Shown: positions 1 through 8,094, counted from the stretch's first letter. The stretch: DNA of 43,996 nt from an uncultured Candidatus Marinamargulisbacteria bacterium (GCA_903910705.1 CAIWAN010000061.1:1-43996); one strand, 5' to 3'. Notes: generated by a model from the sequence alone, not told the origin. Made by a program: numbers and translations.

Positions 1-46
1 CAGTGTCTATTGTTTTTATTGCTTCATCGTTCATGATTATGTTCAT
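1..46 (-). CDS. Possible 5' end of a divergent gene (partial)
   Basis: On the minus strand an ATG at 46, with a second in-frame ATG at 34, opens a frame that stays open to the window edge. It reads MNIIMNDEAIKTIDT. Only 15 codons are visible, so this is weak support. A GTAGG lies directly before the first ATG, and a GGGGAG lies about 20 nt further upstream. If real, the gene would be transcribed away from the flagellar operon and share its upstream region. Confidence 0.22.
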   Translation of the reverse strand, partial: MNIIMNDEAIKTIDT

Positions 47-77
47 CCTACGATTATGTCATCTCATTCTCCCCTTG

Positions 78-132
78 GGCTCATTTCACATTGGAAATCG
101 AACCCCGTTTCAGGCTCATTCTGCATTGGAAA
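78..132 (+). repeat. 20-nt direct repeat, candidate activator binding sites
   Basis: GGCTCATT-TCA-CATTGGAAA at 78-97 recurs as GGCTCATT-CTG-CATTGGAAA at 113-132, with 17 of 20 identical. The start-to-start distance is 35 bp. The pair lies about 60-110 bp upstream of the sigma-54-type box. Bacterial enhancer-binding proteins typically bind tandem sites upstream of such promoters, so I infer upstream activator sequences. The first copy also contains the inverted repeat ATTTC-N6-GAAAT. Confidence 0.5.
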
Positions 133-142
133 AGACTTGCCC

Positions 143-170
143 TTGACATCCTTGTTTTTACCAGTATAAC
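143..170 (+). promoter_or_regulatory. Sigma-70-like promoter
   Basis: A consensus -35 TTGACA (143-148) is followed after 16 nt by TATAAC (165-170), which matches the -10 consensus at five of six positions. It points toward the flg operon and lies just upstream of the sigma-54-type box, so the operon may have tandem promoters. Confidence 0.45.
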
Positions 171-189
171 TAATATAGAGCGTATGGGG

Positions 190-219
190 TGGGGAGAATA
201 TTGCAGGACCGCTTGTCGG
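190..219 (+). promoter_or_regulatory. Sigma-54-type promoter of the flg operon
   Basis: TGGGGAG-AATA-TTGCA (190-205) keeps the invariant GG (191-192) and GC (203-204) exactly 10 nt apart, and it matches TGG...G-N4-TTGCA. Five bases after the GC comes CCGCTTGTCGG (209-219), which spans the expected start site. The same 11-mer occurs at identical spacing in front of flagellin 1. Sigma-54 control of rod, hook and ring genes is well known in several flagellated bacteria. Confidence 0.6.
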
Positions 220-286
220 AAGCAAAATGAATCAGCAATCGCTGGTTCTTCCCCAAAAGAAAAATATAGATACTCATAACGAATAG

Positions 287-316
287 CTTTTCGGTGCTGT
301 GTTGCACAACCGAAAG
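287..316 (+). other. Leader hairpin before flgF
   Basis: CTTTTCGGT (287-295) pairs with ACCGAAAG (309-316) with one bulged T. A short TGC/GCA pairing lies inside the loop. It is in the predicted 5' untranslated region, 28 nt before the flgF start. No U-run follows, so it is not a typical terminator. Its function is unknown. Confidence 0.35.
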
Positions 317-343
317 TCCGTTCGTAGGGTATAGAAAGAGGCA

Positions 344-1078
344 ATGATGCGACAATCCCTGGTGATTGCAGCGAAAGCAATGGATTCTGCGCAGCAGCGC
401 ATGAACTATGTCGCCAATAATTTAGCCAATATCAGCACGCCGGGTTATAAAAAAGACGCCGCCTATAGCAGCTCGTTTAAAGATGCGGTTTCCCGCACAA
501 TTAACAACCTCCAATCCCCTGATGTGCCTCGTGATGTGGTTCAAGTGACCGACTACAGTGCGGGTAACTTTAAGTTTTCGGGCGACAAAATGAATGTCGC
601 GATCGAAGGGGATGGCTTTATAAAAGTGGCGACCCCTACCGGTGAAACAGCATATACCCGCAAAGGTCTATTGAGTCTAAACGCGAATAAACAACTCGTC
701 ATTGGCGATAATCTCGTCATGGGTGAGTCGGGGCCTATTGTGTTGAAAACGACCGATATTTCGATCGATACAAAAGGGACAATTTATGATGTTAGCGGTG
801 ACGTGCAGGGGAAACTTGCTTTAGCGACCTTTAATCAACCCTATCTTTTGGATAAAACCGGTTCGACCTTGTTTTTAGCCAAAGAGGGCGCCGTAGAGAT
901 CCCCTCAAAAGCAACGGTTCATCAACAGTATTTAGAAGAATCGAACGTGAGTTCGTTGGGCTCGATGATCGAGATGTTGTCGATGATGGAGATCATGCGT
1001 TCGTATGAGAGTCAGCAGAAAATTATTCAGTATCAAGATGAGTCGACGGCGAAAATGATCTCGCAAATCGCGTCGTAA
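344..1078 (+). CDS. flgF: Flagellar basal-body rod protein FlgF/FlgG family (proximal)
   Basis: This 244-residue protein belongs to the axial rod/hook family of the flagellum, exported through the flagellar type III apparatus. The N-terminus carries the family signature MNYVANNLANISTPGYKK (about residues 20-37). An internal MNVAIEGDGFIKV segment is the typical FlgE/F/G core motif. The C-terminus has the conserved amphipathic helix with SNVSS and MRSYESQQK. It precedes a longer FlgG-like paralogue by 16 nt, the usual flgF-flgG order, so I call it FlgF. Two adjacent ATG codons occur at 344 and 347, and an AGAGG lies just upstream. A second FlgG-type rod protein is the alternative. Confidence 0.88.
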   Translation: MMRQSLVIAAKAMDSAQQRMNYVANNLANISTPGYKKDAAYSSSFKDAVSRTINNLQSPDVPRDVVQVTDYSAGNFKFSGDKMNVAIEGDGFIKVATPTGETAYTRKGLLSLNANKQLVIGDNLVMGESGPIVLKTTDISIDTKGTIYDVSGDVQGKLALATFNQPYLLDKTGSTLFLAKEGAVEIPSKATVHQQYLEESNVSSLGSMIEMLSMMEIMRSYESQQKIIQYQDESTAKMISQIAS

Positions 1079-1094
1079 TAAGGGGGGAGAAACC

Positions 1095-1883
1095 ATGTCT
1101 CGTTCAATGTGGATCGCTGCATCGGGTATGATGGCCCAACAGCTCAATATCGATGTTATCTCCAATAATCTGGCAAACGTTAATACCGTCGGCTACAAGA
1201 AAAGCCGTGCCGATTTCGAAGACTTGATGTATCAAAAAGTCACCTCGCCGAGTGTAGGCTTTGACGGCAAAGTTGATGCCTCCACAGGGGTTCAAGTCGG
1301 TCTGGGTGTGCGAAGTGTTGGGGTTCCCAAAATTTACACCGAAGGGAACATCAATCAAACCAATAATGATCTGGATATGGCGATCGAAGGGGATGGATTC
1401 TTTCAGGTCCAAATGCCTGGGGGCGATATCGGATATACCCGCGCCGGAAACTTTAAGAAGAATTCGGATGGCTATTTAACGACCTCGGATGGGTATCTCT
1501 TGATCCCCTCAGTTCAGGCACCGGCTGATACGAAAGCGTTGTTCGTCAGTGCAGATGGCAAAGTTACCGTTAGTCGTCCCGGACAAACCACAACCCAAGA
1601 GATCGGTCAGCTTCAGATCGCGATGTTCGCCAACCCGTCAGGGCTTGAGAATGTGGGCCGAAACATGGTCCTACAAAGTGCGGCATCGGGCGACCCCATT
1701 CTAGAGACACCGGGATCCAATGGGGCGGGAACCTTGTCGCAGGGGTATCTAGAAGCATCGAACGTCGATATTGCCGAAGAAATGATCAAGATGATCATGG
1801 CCCAACGTGCCTATGAAATCAATTCAAAAGCGATCCAAAGTTCAGATGAATTAATGTCGATGACGAATAACTTGAGGAGATAA
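1095..1883 (+). CDS. flgG: Flagellar distal rod protein FlgG
   Basis: This 262-residue distal rod subunit has the usual FlgG length. The N-terminal signature is IDVISNNLANVNTVGYKK, followed by a DLMYQK segment. The core motif is LDMAIEGDGFFQVQ. The C-terminus ends in the typical YLEASNVDIAEEMIKMI ... QRAYEINSKAIQ helix. The start ATG at 1095 is preceded by GGGGGGAG, a good ribosome site. It follows flgF and is separated from flgA by only 2 nt, so it is co-transcribed. The protein forms the part of the rod that crosses the P and L rings. Confidence 0.95.
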   Translation: MSRSMWIAASGMMAQQLNIDVISNNLANVNTVGYKKSRADFEDLMYQKVTSPSVGFDGKVDASTGVQVGLGVRSVGVPKIYTEGNINQTNNDLDMAIEGDGFFQVQMPGGDIGYTRAGNFKKNSDGYLTTSDGYLLIPSVQAPADTKALFVSADGKVTVSRPGQTTTQEIGQLQIAMFANPSGLENVGRNMVLQSAASGDPILETPGSNGAGTLSQGYLEASNVDIAEEMIKMIMAQRAYEINSKAIQSSDELMSMTNNLRR

Positions 1884-1885
1884 AC

Positions 1886-2578
1886 ATGTTCGTACGGGTG
1901 GGGGTATTGTTGTTGAGCTTGATTAGCCTCTTGTGGGCTGAACCGCTTAGCGTTGAGGCGTTAAAGGGGCAGGTGCAAGGGGCTATTCAGGCGACGATCG
2001 GGCGCGGGGTTGATCGCATAGAGATGACCTTTCGTCCTTTGCCGAGTTCGGCTCATTGGCCCGATGGCGCAACATCCCTTCATATTTTGGTTCCTGAAAA
2101 GCCGTTCGGTTTGATCGTGGTTCCCGTGGAATGGACCGAGAAGGGTCGATCATTCCAGTTGCCTGTTCAAGTCGTGGTTAACGGGTTTGATAAGGTGTTG
2201 GTGAGTGGCCGCTCAATCGATCGATTATCAACCGTCGCCGATATTGAGGTGGTACAAGCAGAACGAGAGGTGACCTCAACACTGGCTGTAGGTAAAACGC
2301 CGCTTCATCAGAAAAGTGAATTGCTGGGTAAACGAACCAAAAACTATATCAAAAAGGGCGACATCCTTTCGCAAGATCAATTCGAACCGATCCCAGACAT
2401 TGTAAAAGGTCAAACGGTGACGTTAGTGGTAACCAAAGGCACGATCGAAGTCAGCTTACCCGTCACGGCGCTACAAGATGGCAAAGTCGGCGACACCATT
2501 ACCGTTAAGGGCAATAAAACGGACATGAAAGCCATTGTCGAGAACGCCACCACGGTTCGGGCGGAAAGGGCTTTATGA
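1886..2578 (+). CDS. flgA: Flagella basal-body P-ring formation protein FlgA
   Basis: FlgA is the periplasmic chaperone for P-ring (FlgI) assembly. The 230-residue protein starts with a signal peptide (MFVRVGVLLLSLISLLWA, cleavage likely near residue 18). It has a SAF-like C-terminal half. The segments LGKRTKNYIKKGDILSQDQ and VKGQTVTLVVTKGTIEVS (about residues 145-195) are characteristic, as is the closing VGDTITVKG pattern. It is about the family's usual length. Its stop overlaps the start of flgH by 4 nt (ATGA), and its target FlgI is the gene after that. Confidence 0.9.
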   Translation: MFVRVGVLLLSLISLLWAEPLSVEALKGQVQGAIQATIGRGVDRIEMTFRPLPSSAHWPDGATSLHILVPEKPFGLIVVPVEWTEKGRSFQLPVQVVVNGFDKVLVSGRSIDRLSTVADIEVVQAEREVTSTLAVGKTPLHQKSELLGKRTKNYIKKGDILSQDQFEPIPDIVKGQTVTLVVTKGTIEVSLPVTALQDGKVGDTITVKGNKTDMKAIVENATTVRAERAL

Positions 2579-3135
2579 AAAACATCATCATCGCGATCTG
2601 CCTTCTTTCTTCGGTCTTTGCCGAATCGCTATGGCAAGGTGAACGATATGGTTTGTTCGACGACCATCGCGCCAAACAGGTGGGGGATAGTTTGACGGTC
2701 TTAGTGATTGAAACCATTTCATCTAAGCAAAGTAATGGGAACACAATGGACAATGCCAATCACATCGGGTTTGGTCCAGGGACAGGCTTTGCGAACTTTT
2801 TGAATACAGAGACCTCCTTCGGGAATTCAAGCACGTACAAAGCGACGGGCGAGCAGACCTCTGCCGGTGAGTTGAAGGCCGAGGTGACCGTGAAAGTTCG
2901 TTCGATCGCCGAGAATGGCGAGCTGGTGGTCTACGGCGACAAAATAACCAATATCAATGGGGACAAAAAGACCATCGAGATTAGTGGGGTGGTTCGTCCA
3001 GAGAGCATTATGCCCGGCAACACCGTCTACTCGTCGGCCTTAGCCGATGCACGCATCAACTTTAGCCAAGACGGCGAACTTCGCAATAATGATGAGCCCA
3101 GTTTTATCAATAAAATATTTAACATGATCTTTTGA
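2575..3135 (+). CDS. flgH: Flagellar L-ring protein FlgH
   Basis: FlgH forms the outer-membrane L-ring. This 186-residue protein has a signal peptide followed by the family start SLWQGERYGLFDDHRAKQVGD, with VLVIETISSKQ after it. The C-terminal part has VRSIAENGELVVYG, IEISGVVRPE and ARINFSQDGEL, all typical of FlgH. Unlike classical FlgH, no lipobox cysteine follows the signal peptide. The single Cys (residue 9, in AICLL) lies inside the hydrophobic core with Ile at -1. This suggests a non-lipidated L-ring subunit. Coupled to flgA by a 4-nt overlap and followed by flgI after 7 nt. Confidence 0.93.
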   Translation: MKNIIIAICLLSSVFAESLWQGERYGLFDDHRAKQVGDSLTVLVIETISSKQSNGNTMDNANHIGFGPGTGFANFLNTETSFGNSSTYKATGEQTSAGELKAEVTVKVRSIAENGELVVYGDKITNINGDKKTIEISGVVRPESIMPGNTVYSSALADARINFSQDGELRNNDEPSFINKIFNMIF

Positions 3136-3142
3136 GGCCAAT

Positions 3143-4243
3143 ATGAAAAAATCCATTCTTTTATTGATGATCTTGTCGATGTCCATGGCCGTGATGACCA
3201 CGCGCATTAAGGATATCAGTCGCCTCGAAACCGTTCGAGACAATCAATTGATCGGCTATGGCCTTGTTGTCGGGTTGGCGGGGACAGGCGATGGGACGAG
3301 CAACAAAGCGACCCTTCAGGGGATCTCAAATATGCTCGCCAATTTTGGTGTTCAGATCGACCCTCAAAGTTTAAATGCGAACAATGTCGCCGCGGTGATG
3401 GTGACGGCCAAGATCGGTCCCTTTAATGTAACCGGCGACCCCCTCGATGTCGACGTCAGTTCGATCGCGAAAGCCAAGAGTCTGAGGGGTGGTGTTCTGT
3501 TGATGACGCCGCTTAAAGGGGCCAACGGCAAGGTCTATGGCGTCGCGCAAGGCGCTGTTTCGCTCGGCGGTTTTTCGGTCGATAGCAAAGGCAGTCAGCA
3601 ATCCAAGAATCATGCAACATCTGGGCGTATCCCTAATGGGGCGTCGGTTGAACGATCGATCCAAACCGAGCTAGACCAGTCGGGTGTGTTGACATGGGTC
3701 TTAGACCAAGACGATTTTGGTACGATCGATAACATTCATCGCGCTATTGTAAAAAAGATGAAGGATGTCTCGGTCAAGGTGGTGAATGGTTCGCGATTCC
3801 AAGTGACCGTGCCGGAGAATTATAAGTCGGATGTGGTCGCCTTTATCGCTCAGATCGAAGGCCTTAACGTCGAAACGAATGAGATCGCCAAGATCGTTCT
3901 TAATGAGAAAACGGGCTCGATCGTGATGGGCGGGCCGATTCGCATCGCACCGGTCGTGGTGGCGTATGAAGGGCTTAACGTCTCGATCAAGAATGCCAAT
4001 GAGGTCTCACAACCCACGCCGTTTAGCCAGGGTCAGACCTCGCTTGTTCAAGGTTCTGTGATCAATGTCGACAATCAAGCGTCTGGCCGTCAAAACGACT
4101 TTAAAACGGTTGCCGCTGAAACCACGATCCAAGACCTCGTCAAAGTGTTGAATGGCCTTAATGTGGGGCCACAAAACACGATCATGATCCTTCAATTGAT
4201 GAAAGAAGCCGGCGCGATCAAAGCAAAAATGGAGATCATCTGA
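3143..4243 (+). CDS. flgI: Flagellar P-ring protein FlgI
   Basis: FlgI forms the periplasmic P-ring around the rod. The 366-residue length matches the family. After a signal peptide (to about residue 20) comes RIKDISRLETVRDNQLIGYG, then LVVGLAGTGDG, the strong FlgI signature. Further hallmarks are NVAAVMVTAKIGPF, the GGVLLMTPLKG segment and the C-terminal LVKVLNGLNVGPQNTIMIL motif. The stop overlaps the flgJ start by one base (TGATG), so translation is probably coupled. Confidence 0.97.
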   Translation: MKKSILLLMILSMSMAVMTTRIKDISRLETVRDNQLIGYGLVVGLAGTGDGTSNKATLQGISNMLANFGVQIDPQSLNANNVAAVMVTAKIGPFNVTGDPLDVDVSSIAKAKSLRGGVLLMTPLKGANGKVYGVAQGAVSLGGFSVDSKGSQQSKNHATSGRIPNGASVERSIQTELDQSGVLTWVLDQDDFGTIDNIHRAIVKKMKDVSVKVVNGSRFQVTVPENYKSDVVAFIAQIEGLNVETNEIAKIVLNEKTGSIVMGGPIRIAPVVVAYEGLNVSIKNANEVSQPTPFSQGQTSLVQGSVINVDNQASGRQNDFKTVAAETTIQDLVKVLNGLNVGPQNTIMILQLMKEAGAIKAKMEII

Positions 4244-4590
4244 TGCCTGTCGTTCAAAATATTTCAACAACAACCGACAAAGCCGCACTCCTTGAGGTAC
4301 AGAAGCGTAAAAAAGCGGCGGATGAGTTAGAAGGATATTTTGTGCATCAAATGATCCGTGAGATGCGCAAGACCATTCCCAAGGATGAGCTGCTCGGGGG
4401 GAATAAATTTGCGTCCGATATTTACTACGATATGCTCGATGAGCAAATGGCTCAACAGATTGTTCAATCCGGTGGGTTTGGCTATTCCAAACAGATTGTG
4501 AAAGCCATGGAAAAGAATGGTTCGGCATCGGTCAATAAAGCGTTGCTCAATCAGCAATATAAAGGAGGGATGGAGCTGAACTGGAATTAA
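4243..4590 (+). CDS. flgJ: FlgJ-like rod-binding protein (no muramidase domain)
   Basis: This 115-residue protein corresponds to the N-terminal rod-binding (rod-capping) half of FlgJ. The family pattern is visible: ELEGYFVHQMIREMRKTIPK, a SDIYYDMLDEQMAQQI stretch and SGGFGYSKQIVKAM. The C-terminal glucosaminidase domain of proteobacterial FlgJ is absent, so a separate enzyme must open the peptidoglycan for the rod. Single-domain FlgJ is common outside Gammaproteobacteria. The stop codon forms the first bases of the sigma-28 promoter of flgM. Confidence 0.88.
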   Translation: MPVVQNISTTTDKAALLEVQKRKKAADELEGYFVHQMIREMRKTIPKDELLGGNKFASDIYYDMLDEQMAQQIVQSGGFGYSKQIVKAMEKNGSASVNKALLNQQYKGGMELNWN

Positions 4591-4614
4591 AGTTTTTCAA
4601 TTTTGAACCGATAA
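4588..4614 (+). promoter_or_regulatory. Sigma-28 (FliA) promoter of flgM
   Basis: TAAAGTTT (4588-4595), an 11-nt spacer, then ACCGATAA (4607-4614). This differs from the enterobacterial consensus TAAAGTTT-N11-GCCGATAA by one base. The -35 element begins with the TAA stop codon of flgJ. It would drive flgM, flgN, flgK, flgL, fliW and csrA as a late class. Confidence 0.85.
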
Positions 4615-4658
4615 TGCATAATAGGTAAGTGCATAACCGATTCAGAAGGAGAACTTAA

Positions 4659-4955
4659 ATGATGCGTATAGATCCAGCGGGTTACGAAGAGATCCGCAAA
4701 GTCCAGCGAAGCAGCCAAAAACGCGAAGAACGAAATGTTAGCGAAAGGAGTGGGGATGAGAAATCAGTCATCCAAGAGAACACTCGGGCACTCAGTTTAG
4801 CCCTCAGCGACAAGACGTTTGAAGCCAATGTGGAAAAAGTAAAACGGTTGAAGCGAGAGATCGAGTCAGGGCATTATACCCCTGACCCCAAAATAATAGC
4901 GAATAGGTTGGTGCAAAGTGAAGCAAGAGGGGATACTAACATGGGACTTACTTAA
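4659..4955 (+). CDS. flgM: Anti-sigma-28 factor FlgM
   Basis: FlgM binds and holds FliA (sigma-28) until the hook is complete, then is exported. The 98-residue product is highly charged and low-complexity in its first half. The C-terminal half has the FlgM-like DKTFEANVEKVKRLKREIES followed by GHYTPDPKIIANRLV, where the last segment is the family hallmark. An AAGGAG (4646-4651) lies 7 nt before the ATG. Position directly after a sigma-28 promoter and before flgN-flgK is the classic arrangement and gives autoregulation. Confidence 0.88.
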   Translation: MMRIDPAGYEEIRKVQRSSQKREERNVSERSGDEKSVIQENTRALSLALSDKTFEANVEKVKRLKREIESGHYTPDPKIIANRLVQSEARGDTNMGLT

Positions 4956-5427
4956 AGGTAATCTCCTTCGCCAAGTCGATGCGTATCAACGCCTCGATGG
5001 TCTTCTTGCATCCGAAAATCAAATCCTCATCTATCACAAAGTCGAAAAACTCATCGAAATTACCGCTCGAAAAGAGCAGATCAATCAAGAACTTCACCAA
5101 TTACGAGATGACTATTTTCATCTACTCAAGCAGATCGTTCTGGGGGAACGCCCTGATCAGATAACGGTGAATGAACTCATTGCGTGGGCGCCCATTTCAT
5201 TCCGAGATCCCTTAACGCTTGCTCAACAACAACTCGAAACCTTAGCGAAAAATATCCAAAAGAAAAACATCATTAATCAGGGGTTGCTCGACCAATCGAT
5301 GCGCTATGTCTCGTATATGGTGAAGAAAATGATCGAATTAACTAGTGCCCCTCAACAAACATATTGCCAACGAGGATACAGCCAGGTTCTGGGGGAACAT
5401 CAAACCCTCATGAGCGTCGTGGCATAA
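4918..5427 (+). CDS. flgN: FlgN-family flagellar export chaperone
   Basis: FlgN chaperones the hook-filament junction proteins FlgK and FlgL, whose genes follow directly. The product is about 169 residues and almost wholly alpha-helical: LLRQVDAYQRLDGLLASEN, a KVEKLIEITARKEQINQEL segment and LAKNIQKKNIINQGLL, matching the FlgN_FliT pattern. The GTG start at 4918 lies within flgM and overlaps it by 38 nt. No ATG exists further down in a suitable place, so the exact start is uncertain. The call rests on helical pattern plus position. Confidence 0.78.
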   Translation: MKQEGILTWDLLKGNLLRQVDAYQRLDGLLASENQILIYHKVEKLIEITARKEQINQELHQLRDDYFHLLKQIVLGERPDQITVNELIAWAPISFRDPLTLAQQQLETLAKNIQKKNIINQGLLDQSMRYVSYMVKKMIELTSAPQQTYCQRGYSQVLGEHQTLMSVVA

Positions 5428-5439
5428 GGAGAGAATGAC

Positions 5440-6834
5440 GTGATATCAAATGGTCTAGAGATCGGGACGCGCGCATTGATCGCTCATAAGTATGCGATGG
5501 ATGTGATCGGTAACAATATCGCCAACGTCAATACGGCGGGTTATAGCCGTGAGCGAGTGGTTCTGCAAACCACCGACCCGACGACGATCCAAGTTCTTAG
5601 CCGAAACAAGCCCATGGCCTCCTTGGGGTCTGGGGTGAAGGTCTCTCAGATCGAGCGGATCCGTGATGAGTTTCTGGATACAGAGAAGCGAGACTTAGCC
5701 CGAACAGCGGGTGAATGGAGTCAATCCTCGCAGAGCTTAGGCATTATGGGGAGTACGTTTAATGAACCCTCTGATACCGGCATCGCCGCGGGCCTGAATA
5801 GCTATTGGAATGCGTGGCAGTCGGTCGCGTCACCCGATCCCAGTAGCTCAGGGGCACGGTCGACGCTGATCTCTCAGGGACAATTGCTCGCCAATCAATT
5901 AAGCACCACTCGACAGGGGCTAACCGATCTTCAAGCCAACAATGATAAGGATATCGTCGCCAAGGTTCAGACCATCAACGATCTCGCCGACCAGATCGCA
6001 ACCTTGAACGGCCAAATTGTTAAGTCACAAGCCTCGGGTGATGCCAATGATCTCTTGGATAAACGCAATCAGTTAGTGGGGCAGCTCGCGGGGCTTGTTA
6101 ATATCGAATATTATCAGGACCCCACCGGCTCGACGACGATCGCCATTGGCGGGGGGTTCCTCGTTTCACATATTGATACCGCTCATTTGGAAGCCAAAAC
6201 AGATCCCACTAACCATAGTTTCAATAAAGTGGTGTGGTCCGAAAGTGGAAAGTCCGTTGCTGTAACGGGTGGCGAATTGTTCGGTTTGATACAAAGTCGA
6301 GATGTGAAAGTTCAAGGGTATATCGATGGATTGGATTCGCTCGCAACAAGCTTAATGAGTCAAGTCAATGCCGTGCATCGAGCGGGTTTTGGGCTTCAGG
6401 GAGAAACGGGTTTTAATTTCTTTGTGGGAACCAATGCGTCGGACATGTCCGTGAATGCTGAGCTGGTCTACGACCCCTCTAAGATCGCTGCCTCAAGTAA
6501 AAATGTCGATATGTCAGGCAACGGAGAGACAGCGTCTGCGATCGCCAATATCCGTACACAAGGCTCGCTCAACTCCGGTTCAACGTCGGTCGATGATTTC
6601 TATCAGAATCTGATCATTAACTTAGGGACGGCAACAGCGGAAGCCAATACCAAAGTGGACACGAACAAGGCCATGGTGGCTCAAGTTGATAAACAGATCG
6701 CCTCGGTTTCGGGGGTTTCGATCGATGAAGAGATGTCGGACATGATCAAGTTCGAGCATGCTTATGGGGCGGCCGCTAAATATATTACGACGGTCCAACG
6801 AACATTAGATGATCTGATGGCGATCCTTAGGTAA
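5440..6834 (+). CDS. flgK: Flagellar hook-associated protein 1 (FlgK)
   Basis: FlgK joins hook to filament. The 464-residue protein has the N-terminal signature MDVIGNNIANVNTAGYSRER and LGSGVKVSQIERIRDEFLD, both typical of FlgK. The C-terminus ends in SGVSIDEEMSDMIKFEHAYGAAAKYITTVQ, the conserved FlgK/FlgE helix. The start is GTG at 5440: the ATG six bases earlier is in another frame and meets TGA after two codons. An AAGGAG lies upstream. It follows its likely chaperone flgN by 12 nt and precedes flgL by 13 nt. Confidence 0.95.
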   Translation: MISNGLEIGTRALIAHKYAMDVIGNNIANVNTAGYSRERVVLQTTDPTTIQVLSRNKPMASLGSGVKVSQIERIRDEFLDTEKRDLARTAGEWSQSSQSLGIMGSTFNEPSDTGIAAGLNSYWNAWQSVASPDPSSSGARSTLISQGQLLANQLSTTRQGLTDLQANNDKDIVAKVQTINDLADQIATLNGQIVKSQASGDANDLLDKRNQLVGQLAGLVNIEYYQDPTGSTTIAIGGGFLVSHIDTAHLEAKTDPTNHSFNKVVWSESGKSVAVTGGELFGLIQSRDVKVQGYIDGLDSLATSLMSQVNAVHRAGFGLQGETGFNFFVGTNASDMSVNAELVYDPSKIAASSKNVDMSGNGETASAIANIRTQGSLNSGSTSVDDFYQNLIINLGTATAEANTKVDTNKAMVAQVDKQIASVSGVSIDEEMSDMIKFEHAYGAAAKYITTVQRTLDDLMAILR

Positions 6835-6847
6835 AGGAGGGTAAACG

Positions 6848-8077
6848 ATGCGAATAACGAATAATGTTGTGGCGGATCAAGTGCTTGCAGGGATGCAAGG
6901 GAATTTGGCTCAGGTTTCGGATCTTCAACTTCAATTGAGTTCGGGGAAGAAGTTCCAAAAAGCATCAGACAACCCGGCCGATATGGGCCGAGTATTTCGG
7001 CTTCAAGAACAGATGAATAAGGATACGCAGTATGCCGCTAATTTAGACAATTTAACGCCCTGCTTGAATATGGCCGATTCGACCCTTTCTGAGCTGGTCA
7101 CTCGGATGCAAAGTGTTCAGCAGCTGACTAAACAGTATCAAAACTCTGCCGTTCAGTCGATCAATAATGACTTAATGTCGACCAACATGGACACCTTGCT
7201 TGGGAATGTTATCGATCTAGCAAATCAAAGCTATAACGGCCGATATATCTTTGGCGGCTATAATACGGCGACCAAACCCTTCGAGCTATTGGCCGATGGG
7301 CGGATCAAATATTCGGGCACCGACGATACCTTAAAGGCACAGGTAACCGACACCGAAACCATTGATCTGAGTGTGAGTGGCAACGATCTCTTTTCGACCC
7401 ATTCCGTGTTAGGCAATCAAGGAATGGGCTCAACAACGGCTAAGATCGCCGGCCTGACCTCCAATGCTTTTTCTATTAAAGTCGGAACCGACACGGTATT
7501 TAATATTACCGTAGGAACGGGAACCGGTGATGTGACGTTGCAGGGGGTTGCGGATGCGATCAATCATTCAGGCGTAGAAGCCCGTGCCTATATCAAAGAT
7601 ACGCCTCAAGGTGCTCGACTCAAGATCGTATCAAATTATGTGGGCAAAGATGGACAGATGGTGCTGTCAGACGGGGCCGCTGGGGGCGTATTAGAGCATT
7701 TGGGTTTGATCGATAATACCGGAACCATTGTGGGGCCTCAGACGGACACCAGCGCGGGGTTAATGGATACGATGGTCACGCTGAGCAAAAAAATGAAGGT
7801 GGGTGGGGACATAACCTCGGAGGCCGTAGACATTAATACGGCGTATCAAAATGTACTGAAATATCAAGGACGAGTGGCCATTCTCACTCAAAATGCGGAT
7901 AACCGAAAAAGCATGATGACGGACATGTCGATCAAGCGAGAAGAGTTGATGGCGTCGATATGGGATGTGGATCTGGTTAAGGTAACCTCGGATTTAAGCC
8001 GCGAAACGGCTGCGTATCAAGCGTGCATTCAGGCAGGAGCGAAAATCATCATGCCGACATTGCTAGATTATTTATAA
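6848..8077 (+). CDS. flgL: Flagellar hook-associated protein 3 (FlgL)
   Basis: This is the second hook-filament junction protein, 409 residues. The N-terminus MRITNNVVADQVLAGMQGNL with LQLQLSSGKKFQKASDNPAD is the FlgL/flagellin D0-D1 signature. NQSYNGRYIFGGYNT (about residues 125-139) is a FlgL hallmark. A middle insertion, around residues 195-290, resembles a Flagellin-IN module (GVADAINHSGVEARAYI). The C-terminal helix is flagellin-like. GGAGGG just upstream is a strong ribosome site. It lies downstream of the sigma-28 promoter at 4588. Confidence 0.93.
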   Translation: MRITNNVVADQVLAGMQGNLAQVSDLQLQLSSGKKFQKASDNPADMGRVFRLQEQMNKDTQYAANLDNLTPCLNMADSTLSELVTRMQSVQQLTKQYQNSAVQSINNDLMSTNMDTLLGNVIDLANQSYNGRYIFGGYNTATKPFELLADGRIKYSGTDDTLKAQVTDTETIDLSVSGNDLFSTHSVLGNQGMGSTTAKIAGLTSNAFSIKVGTDTVFNITVGTGTGDVTLQGVADAINHSGVEARAYIKDTPQGARLKIVSNYVGKDGQMVLSDGAAGGVLEHLGLIDNTGTIVGPQTDTSAGLMDTMVTLSKKMKVGGDITSEAVDINTAYQNVLKYQGRVAILTQNADNRKSMMTDMSIKREELMASIWDVDLVKVTSDLSRETAAYQACIQAGAKIIMPTLLDYL

Positions 8078-8094
8078 GAAGGGAGTGAAGAAAA

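Larger units (their letters stand above)
1..343. other. Intergenic regulatory region upstream of the flg operon
   Basis: No convincing complete gene is present. Open frames here are short, overlap on both strands and match nothing I recognise. The region holds a 20-nt direct repeat, a sigma-70-like promoter, a sigma-54-type promoter and a leader hairpin, each listed separately. The arrangement is that of a regulated promoter for the flagellar rod/ring operon. Confidence 0.6.

Noticed and set aside
81-380. Minus- and plus-strand short frames upstream of flgF
   Set aside because: They overlap each other and the promoter elements, lack ribosome sites and have atypical composition.
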